From positions 496,001 to 560,000 of the forward strand of contig WPDH01000034.1 of the NCBI GenBank assembly GCA_019137255.1: a stretch of DNA of 64,000 nt, read 5' to 3'. This document shows positions 57,342 to 64,000 of the stretch, in pieces. The notes under the pieces were generated by a model. The model saw only the letters and a list, made by a program, of their open reading frames with translations. It did not search any database and had not been told where the DNA came from. Made by a program: the position numbers and the translations under genes. Every line of letters begins with the position of its first letter. Within the stretch, counting starts at the first letter, position 1. The DNA comes from Corinectria fuckeliana (taxonomy: Eukaryota; Ascomycota; Sordariomycetes; Hypocreales; Nectriaceae).

Positions 57342-57677
57342 TGTTGTGGCATAAATAGGAAATCTTGTTCACATTTGGCCTACGCATTCTGTCAAGCGAT
57401 CTGCCAGAAGAGTTCACGCTTTGATGAGACTTGAGCTCCAGGAAACTTCGACTTGGCTTTAGACTAAATAGGTAGAGAAGCTCCTCGCTTTGTTTACTCT
57501 TCATAGATACTGCAGCAGCTGCACTACTAAACTAAATGGCCTCAGCCAGATGCATGCTTGCCCCCCGACTCGACATCTTTAGCTTGAAATCCAGAAACTT
57601 CAAGTACTTTACCTTCTGCATGGACAGGTTTGGCCGCTGTTGAATCAGCTTTCACTTCTGGTCACTACAGGAGTTCA
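57342..57677. other. Convergent intergenic region
   Basis: 336 bp between reductase and cupin 3' ends. Nothing seen. Confidence 0.5.
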
Positions 57678-58228
57678 CTAACCGCTAAGAACGAAGAAGA
57701 CGCGGGACGGCTTGTCTGTTCTGTTGTCCCAGCCATGAATTGTCCCGCGCTGGATACAAATATCGCCGGCCTTCAAGGTCAACTCACCGCCGTTGTCCAA
57801 GTAGCTATTATTATACAGCAGGCGTTAGGCATAGGACTGAATCAGCGGAGGTTCTCACTTACCAGACGACTTCTCCGTCGAAGATTAATGCAAAGTCAAG
57901 AGACTGCGTGCGATGGAAGATCTGCAAGGTGTCATTATTCCAGTGCAAGGATAGGAACGTAAGCGTAGGTTACCGTCTTGGTATTGGGCTTGAAGTCAAC
58001 ACACCGCAGCACTATGCCGCCTTGATTCGCAAGGCTGCCCGTCCTGTCTAATATTGGGTCCTGCCACCCGTCGTTGGAAGCAGGAAACTCGTGCGTCTCG
58101 TACAGAACTGCAAAATTGCAATCGATTGGTACCGGAAGTGATGGGATCTGGCTATCCGCCACAAATATGGCATTTCCAGCCTCATCATGGCCCGTAACGA
58201 CACGGCGGGGATGTGGATACATGGACAT
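57678..58228 (-). CDS. Small single-domain cupin protein
   Basis: 146 aa from three exons: 58228-57974, 57921-57863 and 57804-57678 (introns 53 and 58 bp, GT-AG, all in frame). The N-terminal part (RRVVTGHDEAGNAIF) leads to the cupin core: FHRTQSLDFALIFDGEV formed over the first junction, then CYLDNGGELTLKAGD and the second motif CIQRGTIHGWDN. This is the pattern of small fungal cupin_2 proteins found in polyketide clusters and catabolic loci, where they act as cyclases, decarboxylases or isomerases. Histidines in FHRT and TIHGW are candidate metal ligands. No signal peptide. The exact reaction is unknown. Confidence 0.83.
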
Positions 58229-59048
58229 GGTTTAATTTGGGAACCTCCCAGCTAGAAAAAAGAAGTTGACAGACAGCCTTTGGTGACTGCTATCTCTGCG
58301 AGGCGAGTGGGTGATATCTTCAAGTAAGTCCGCTCGGAGATCGGAGAACGGCGAGGGTAAAGGAGGCCACGCAGCTCGGAACGCGGGGCGTGTCGTAATG
58401 CCGTTGATAAAGCAAGGCAGGACGCAGTGCGTGCATATCCAAGAGTCTGTGACCTGACAGTCGGGAGACACGGCTACGTTTATGCCGTACAACGTGTGAT
58501 CGATATCGGCTGCCGAACTCCGAGACACCGTGGTGAATGTGCTCGTGATGCCGGAGACGTTAGGAAGGAGGAGAATGAAAATGAGAAGCGATAGCGACTT
58601 TGTCACAAGCTGCACCTAGAAAGACGTGTAAGAATTCACGGAGCTTTCCCTAGGCGGTTCAGTATCTCGTGTGACGTCAAGTCGCGGATCATTTTGTGAA
58701 TATATCGACTCCAGACTTTTGTCCTTGCCCGCACAGCAATATTACACAAGCCATGAGAGGTACGTATTCAAATGGCTCTGGTATTTTAAAAATAGTTTAC
58801 CGTCCTTGGAGAAAACTTGATTTCAAGCTTGAACTTCGCTGCTTCATCTCGAAAACATTGATTGCCCCGTGGCAAGTTTAAAAGTGCAACATCCATGCTA
58901 ATTCAAAGTTCCAGCTTCCAGACAACGCAAAATGCTGTGAGATTATGAGAAGGTAGCTGAGAATATTTCATGGACATTATTACTGAGGGTAGATTCAGTT
59001 TGGTTGTGTAGTCCACCTTGAGTTTAATGTAAACGAACTAGTATTCGA
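58229..59048. other. Intergenic, about 0.8 kb
   Basis: A minus-strand frame at 58232-58615 starts with a hydrophobic, signal-like stretch (SLSLLIFILLLPNVSG), but it abuts the cupin start by only 3 bp and has no other support, so it is left out. The rest is AT-rich with nothing recognised. Confidence 0.4.
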
Positions 59049-60183
59049 CTACGATGTGGCTGAACATCGGACAAGGCCTCGTTCTTCCACAATTTCCCTG
59101 TTTGTGATAGCCAAATAGCTTTGTTGCTGTTCAAGCAGTTCCTTGATATTCCTGATGTCGGTCGGCCTGTTGACTCGATGATTCTCTTCTAACTGGTTGA
59201 GCATCCCCTTCAAACGTTCCTGCAAAACTTCAAGTCTGTACTTGGTCCATTGATAGTACAACTCCGACGGGTCCGAAATGGGTCTGATCGAAGTGAGTAC
59301 CGAGTCGTCCTCGGTGGTAGGATCGCGAGGCCGAAATGACGTGATCATCGTGATGCGCTCCTTTTCACCACGTGCAGCCAAGGCCTGATGAAGGACGTAT
59401 CTGCCCTGGAGCACAACTGCGGAGCCCTACCAGATCTTGAGTAAGGCCAATATTAGGAGAGAACGGGTGACTCTTACCATCTGTGGCCCGCGGACTTTCA
59501 GAACCTCCCCAGTACCGCTTTTGATGGCCGTTTCGCCACCGACCATCTCCGTCGCGTCACTCATCATGACCACGCACACGAAAGGATAGCTGTCATAGTG
59601 CCATTTCGTGACAGATAGATTCTTGATGCTACCTTTGGTGTCTGAATTTTCCATGGCTGAATCCTGGACAGCGATGTTGATGTTGCCGATTTCGTACTCG
59701 ATGTTGGGAATGAGATTCACGCCAGCCACCTTTGAGATGATGGACAGAGTTGCTGGGTCTTTCCAAGCTTGGGTCATGAATTGTGCATACCTGGAAATGC
59801 TTTAGTATATAGCTCGAAGAAGTGAATTCGCCGTCGAGCTGTACTCACTTTGGACAATGGCCGCGCAGTTGGCATGCTGCAAACTCAGTGCTGTGCAGGC
59901 AATTCTCCCAGACCTCGGTGGTGAAGATCTCCTGTCTCATGATACCAATTGCCTCTTCGCTGAAGAGCGGGAACGGGTCTGAGCAAGCGACATGGGAGAT
60001 TCCGGTGTCTTCGGGCAAGCCAATGTCCTTCAGAGATAGTACCTTGGGGTCGGATGAGAAACTCAAGTGCTTCTCTGGATCGAAAGAGACGGGCAGTGCC
60101 AATCGGGAAGAACTCAACTGATCCTTGAGAATTGGCCTCATGTTGAGCTTAGGAATGGGAAGTAGTGACAGAACCTCGGTCAT
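59049..60183 (-). CDS. Fe(II)/2-oxoglutarate-dependent oxygenase
   Basis: 341 aa, exons 60183-59849, 59790-59478 and 59426-59049, in frame with GT-AG borders. The metal triad is visible: His176 and Asp178 in KWHYDSYPFV, and a distal His in RYVLHQALAARGEKERI (about residue 229), followed by the Arg that holds 2-oxoglutarate (ERITMITSFRPRD). The middle exon has GGETAI, typical of fungal 2OG oxygenases of unknown substrate. The C-terminal 80 residues are a charged helix. It is divergent from the PhyH-type dioxygenase across 784 bp and same-strand with the small cupin gene. It could act in tailoring of a metabolite or in catabolism. Confidence 0.85.
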
Positions 60184-60967
60184 CGCTGCGCTTTGGTAGG
60201 TCCTAAAGGAGTGGGATAGAAGACTAGCGAGTAATAATTGTGCTTGCAGCGAGAAGAATTAAGACACTACACTCTCGGATAAAGGTCATATAACGACGGC
60301 ATTGTGAAGCCAGCCGTATCGTTTCTATATATAATTCAGCCACCGTCTTGTGGCACCAAGAGGCGTCGAAAAGCCCAACAGAAAGCAGGTTCCTTGCGTG
60401 TCTGTCTGTCGAAGGCTATTGGGCGATGCCTTCAAGCCAGTTAGTCGAGTACATGGTTTTAGCCATATTTCTCGAGGATGCAGTCCCAAAAGGAAGTATC
60501 TGTACATCAGCAGCCGGAACATGACTGCCTCACAGCCATTGCTGTAAACGATTATCAGTGCACACAGCAGTTGAGCCCGAAGCCTAACCGCCGATCGCTC
60601 GGAACCTGCCTGCCTCGAGGGCGCTATCACCAATTGCAATCTAGCGCATGGATAAGCAGGTGACTTGATACGACAGACTCAACCATACGCAACAGTTCGG
60701 TCGACACCTGCCAAATGGGATTGCTACGCGATGGCTTATTGCCGACGGCCTATCTTGATTGCGAGCATTCTCCGGTATGGATGGTGCCAGAACTTCTGTG
60801 CGGCGAATACAAGAGACCTATGGCCTTTTCTAGCTTACGTTGACCTTTACGCATTCATAGTTTACCTCCTTCTGCTTGAAATCTAGTCTACAACCACTCT
60901 TTGCAAGGTGTTTTCAGTTACTTGACTGCCAACACTACGAAGCATTACCCCGCGACCAGCCAGCAAA
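60184..60967. promoter_or_regulatory. Divergent promoter between two iron oxygenase genes
   Basis: 784 bp. TATATATA at 60326-60333, about 143 bp upstream of the minus-strand gene. Short frames only. Confidence 0.45.
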
Positions 60968-61960
60968 ATGAGCGGGTATCCTCCACCACTTGACCCATCA
61001 TACAAGCCGTCCACGTCGATCGTCTCAATCTCAGCCGATGCCCCGATTGACGAAATCCTCAGCATCATCGAACGAGATGGCGGCGTCATCTTGACTGGGC
61101 TTGTAACACCTGAAGACCTAGCCACTATTGACGAGGACGTCCAACCGTACAAAAAGGACACAAAGTCCACCGAGAACAGCGCGCTGCACATCATTCCCAA
61201 GGAAACGCTAGCAATCCCAGGCCTTGTGGGAAAATCACCCACCGTCGCCAAGATCTGCGAATTCCCAGTCTTGGAAAAGCTACGGGCATCCATTTTGGAA
61301 GATGAATTCAGCGTCATCCGCGAGGACTTCGTCGAGGACAACTTTATCGACCCGCTCCTGAGCATCAGCATCACCCTTCACATAGGATACGGTGCTCCCC
61401 GCCAGAGGCTGCACCGAGATGACAACGTGCACGGCGTCCGACATGGACACAAGTTTGAGCTGTCCAAGGCGAGCCAGTTTGCTTGCTTGATTGCTGGGAC
61501 CCAAACCACTCGCCAGAATGGCGCTACAATGTTCATCCCTGGATCTCATAAATGGGACGACAACCGAAGCCCACGCTTGGATGAGGTCTGTTTTGCCGGT
61601 AAGTCAACACTTATCCCCAGCTTATCCACTGGTCCCAGAGATAAACAGCTAACGAAAAGCAATTGTCCAGAAATGCAACCAGGATCTGCCCTTATCTTTC
61701 TAGCCTCTTGCTATCACGGTGGCGGACACAATTCCGTCCCCGGCGAGGTGCGCAAGATCCACGGGCTTTTCTTCATCAGAGGGACGATGCGCACGGAAGA
61801 AAATCAGTTTCTGTCGATTCCACGCAGCAAAATACTCACGATGAGCCCCAAGATGCTCTCTCTTCTGGGATACAAGAAGCCGTCCACTGTGCTGGGTATC
61901 GTCGAGAACAACGACCCAGCGCTGAACCTGCCAGCTGTTCTGGAAATGGCAAGCAGTTGA
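60968..61960 (+). CDS. Phytanoyl-CoA dioxygenase (PhyH)-family Fe(II)/2-oxoglutarate enzyme
   Basis: 306 aa, exons 60968-61598 and 61671-61960. The 72-bp intron is a multiple of three and open, so unspliced reading is possible, but GTAAGT, a branch site (GCTAAC) and CAG are all present, and splicing gives FAEMQPGSALIFLASCYHGGG as in relatives. Iron ligands are His149 and Asp151 (LHRDDNVHG) and His226 in SCYHGGGHN; the 2-oxoglutarate-binding Arg is in EVRKIHGLFFIRG. ATMFIPGSHKWDD is the family's PGSH block. The enzyme is of the type found in fungal meroterpenoid and indole-alkaloid tailoring. Neighbours are another 2OG oxygenase, a cupin and a PanE-like reductase. Confidence 0.9.
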   Translation: MSGYPPPLDPSYKPSTSIVSISADAPIDEILSIIERDGGVILTGLVTPEDLATIDEDVQPYKKDTKSTENSALHIIPKETLAIPGLVGKSPTVAKICEFPVLEKLRASILEDEFSVIREDFVEDNFIDPLLSISITLHIGYGAPRQRLHRDDNVHGVRHGHKFELSKASQFACLIAGTQTTRQNGATMFIPGSHKWDDNRSPRLDEVCFAGKSTLIPSLSTGPRDKQLTKSNCPEMQPGSALIFLASCYHGGGHNSVPGEVRKIHGLFFIRGTMRTEENQFLSIPRSKILTMSPKMLSLLGYKKPSTVLGIVENNDPALNLPAVLEMASS

Positions 61961-62145
61961 AAAGGGACGGCTGCTTTTGTGTGCTATCCATTGATATAAT
62001 AAGCATCTTTGACTTCTCTTCTTGTTTGAAGGTAAATACTAGAAGTGAGGCTACCGCTTTCAATGGTAGTCGGCGCCGTACTCAACCCCCCAGATTACTA
62101 CACCTGGAGCTTCCAAAAAATTGGATAAATATCATCCATGTCCAG

Positions 62146-62885
62146 TCAATATCGTGTGCAGAACCACGGGTGCTTTGACACGTCCTGCGAGCTGAGCCGC
62201 CCTTCCGGCCGGTATCTCAATAGCTTCTCCAACAGATCCGCCAAGGTCGCAGCCTCGTGTTTTGAGACAAGCTGAAACGGCGGATGGGCGCAGTCCTGCC
62301 CGGTGCAGTCATGGCAGTTGGCGATTTTCTTTTGAATGGAACAGCGACGTTCCCTTTGCGGCCCGACCCATGCATCTCCCTCGTCCCCCAAATCCACATC
62401 GGTTTGGGTCGCACCGCTTTCAGATTCGCTCTCCGATACCTATGTATGTAGTATTCTTCCCATCGCTCTGGAGGCTTCCCCAGGATAGACGAAACCTCAT
62501 CCATGAAACTATCCTTGCAGAGGGCTATCAATTGGATGACATCAAACATTCGCCGACCAAGCCAGATTTCGTACAAAATACAGCCTAGAGACTAAAGATC
62601 TATGGCCGAGCTTGTGAATGACCCGGTACTGCCGTCGTGAAGGTCGTCTTGCAGGTCGACGGGATGGTATCCTCCAGGGCGATAACCGTGAAGCTTTTCT
62701 AGGTCATCGTCTACAGCGCCAACGTAGAGCCTCTTCCACGGGTGTTCAGGAGCCTGCAACAAATTTCGTACTACCCGCACTGCGCTGAACTTTCCAGGAG
62801 GGCGCCAAGGACCATTTGCTCTGATGGGAGGCATATTCTCCTTCCTTTGGAATGGGGATTCAATGTGAGAATACAGACTGTACAT
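62146..62885 (-). pseudogene. SRPK-like protein kinase relic lacking its catalytic core
   Basis: The N-terminal part on the minus strand reads LEKLHGYRPGGYHPVDL and then, one frame over, QYRVIHKLGH, the glycine-loop entry of SRPK-type fungal kinases. At about 62600 it passes directly into a relic of DLWSLG (TGG now TAG), CILYEIWLGRRMFDV and SSILGKPPERWEEYY (subdomain IX onwards). After another shift the end reads LADLLEKLLRYRPEGRLS and KHPWF. All of VAIK, HRDLK and DFG, roughly 200 residues, is missing. Two frameshifts and a stop confirm it is dead. Confidence 0.75.
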
Positions 62886-63169
62886 CTTGTTTGTAAGATT
62901 ACGTTAGACCCTAGTTGCCTAAATGTAACCCCCCCCCCCCCTTATCTTATCCCAATGTTATCCCAATTAGACCTGTGCGTCTATCAGCCGCCTCTCCTTG
63001 AGGGATTATTTTGTTTGCATATTGACTGGTCATTGTTACACACTTATTGTACGGACAGATGTCATGAGTATTTGGGCAACATCACGGACGTGGTGACAAA
63101 TCCCGCCTGTTGCGCGGCTCGCATTTATGGGGAAACTACCCCAAGGTGAGGCAGCAATGCTTGATAACC

Positions 63170-63779
63170 GGACGACTCGACAGCGCATTACCTATAAGAG
63201 AGTTGAGCTATTTGCCAACTCCATTATAGCAGATCATGACGCATTATATGCTAAGCAGCTTTATCTTAACCTCTCCTCGCTTTCGCCATTTGTCTCAGGG
63301 CCTGATTTAGTCAAAGTCGCAACGCCACTGAACGAAAGATCAAAATCAACCGCGCATATCTTGTCTCTTGTACCAACTCGCGCGCCCCAGACCTCGCAGC
63401 AGCTGCCAGAGTCTTCAAGGATGCTTCCAAGGCCAACCCTGGTAGCACTGCTAAGATTTCTAATGGCATTCAACTCTACATTACAGCACCTGATCAGGAG
63501 GCTGCTGAGGCTGCAGCCGACGTCAAGGAGAACCGCCAGCTGACAGACCGGACGGGCTGGACACTGACATGGGATGTGAAGCGCAGCCTCATCGAGGTAC
63601 AGGAGGGTGAGCAGGGGGGGAGCCGGACGGAGAAGGTCGGCGAGCTGCCGGCCAATGTGCAGGCTATTATTGCGACAGGGGGCTTGGAGGCTTGGGATAA
63701 GGAGGTTATGAAGTCAGGAGCAACAATGCCTGAGCTCGCGGCTAAGGCTGAGGCTGTCGAGTACGGACCTTCCAGTTGA
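63170..63779 (+). pseudogene. Homoaconitase-like (aconitase superfamily) relic with internal deletion
   Basis: A first block, LYLNLSSLSPFVSGPDLVK and VATPL (63262-63330), is followed in another frame by INRAYLVSCTNSRAPDL and AAAARVF (about 63350-63420), the first Fe-S cysteine region of aconitase-type dehydratases. In that same frame the text runs to YITAPDQEAAEAAADV and then jumps to WTLTWDVKRSLIEV and KVGELPANVQAIIATGGLEAW, resembling the C-terminal end. The other two cluster cysteines and most of the swivel domain are missing, so it cannot work as a dehydratase. The lysine-pathway assignment is moderate; an isopropylmalate dehydratase-type origin is possible. Confidence 0.6.
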
Positions 63780-64000
63780 CTAGCTAGTCATTGGATTTAA
63801 CTAGCATATTCCTAGCTATTCGACTTGCTAGCAACCCTCTTTCTTCCACCTTCCAGTCTTCCTACTGATATCAACTATCGAGCACAAGAAGGCCCATTCA
63901 GTCTCTTCCTTGGCTAGAGAAATCAAGAGCTTCCATGGCTTCAAATCCTACTCATAGGTAGTGACAGAGGCGGTAGAGAACAAGACGTTGGATGAACACA

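Noticed and set aside
58232..58615. 127-codon minus-strand frame with a signal-like N-terminus
   Set aside because: Lies directly upstream of the cupin start (3 bp), leaving no room for a fungal promoter or terminator. The remainder has no family features.
1..64000. CRISPR arrays, bacterial operons, integrated virus
   Set aside because: Gene structure, introns and repeats are fungal throughout; no regularly spaced repeats and no viral capsid or polymerase signatures were noticed.

Overview
The window is chromosomal DNA of a filamentous ascomycete (Pezizomycotina, probably a Sordariomycete). Genes carry short introns of about 45-85 bp with fungal splice signals. There are three intact Zn2Cys6 regulators, many secreted or transport proteins, and AT-rich gene-poor islands holding transposon and gene relics with C-to-T/G-to-A decay of the repeat-induced point mutation (RIP) type. 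No CRISPR array, bacterial operon, rRNA or convincing tRNA gene was seen. Exon limits below were worked out by hand from splice signals and reading frame.

1-22 kb is a catabolic neighbourhood: an FAD phenol-hydroxylase-like monooxygenase (cut by the window edge), an NmrA-like reductase, a Zn2Cys6 regulator, a secreted GH27 alpha-galactosidase with a C-terminal CBM35-like module, a hexapeptide acetyltransferase, an acetyl-CoA synthetase, a second Zn2Cys6 regulator divergent from a predicted secreted FMN 2-hydroxyacid oxidase, a zinc alcohol dehydrogenase, a HET-domain relic and a frameshifted quercetinase-like cupin gene.

23.7-38 kb is gene-poor and partly AT-rich. It holds two small secreted cysteine-rich proteins (195 and 98 aa, the second assembled from four exons including one of 11 nt), a sugar transporter, a secreted S10 carboxypeptidase, and relics including a piece of an ACS/Dal5-family transporter. 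38-52.8 kb has a DUF3176-type membrane protein, two intact ACS-family MFS transporters on either side of a sulfatase gene, and a nearly complete Mutator-like (MULE/Hop-type) DNA transposon of 2667 bp with 54-bp perfect terminal inverted repeats and an 8-bp target duplication. The transposon lies 93 bp upstream of the sulfatase start. An isoprenylcysteine-methyltransferase-like gene follows.

53.6-62 kb looks like a small oxidative gene group: a Zn2Cys6/Fungal_trans_2 regulator divergent from a PanE/ApbA-like reductase, then a small cupin protein, an Fe(II)/2-oxoglutarate oxygenase and a PhyH-type dioxygenase. No PKS, NRPS or terpene synthase is visible in the window. The last 2 kb contains two relics of recognisable genes with internal deletions: an SRPK-like kinase joined from its glycine loop to subdomain IX, and a homoaconitase-like fragment.
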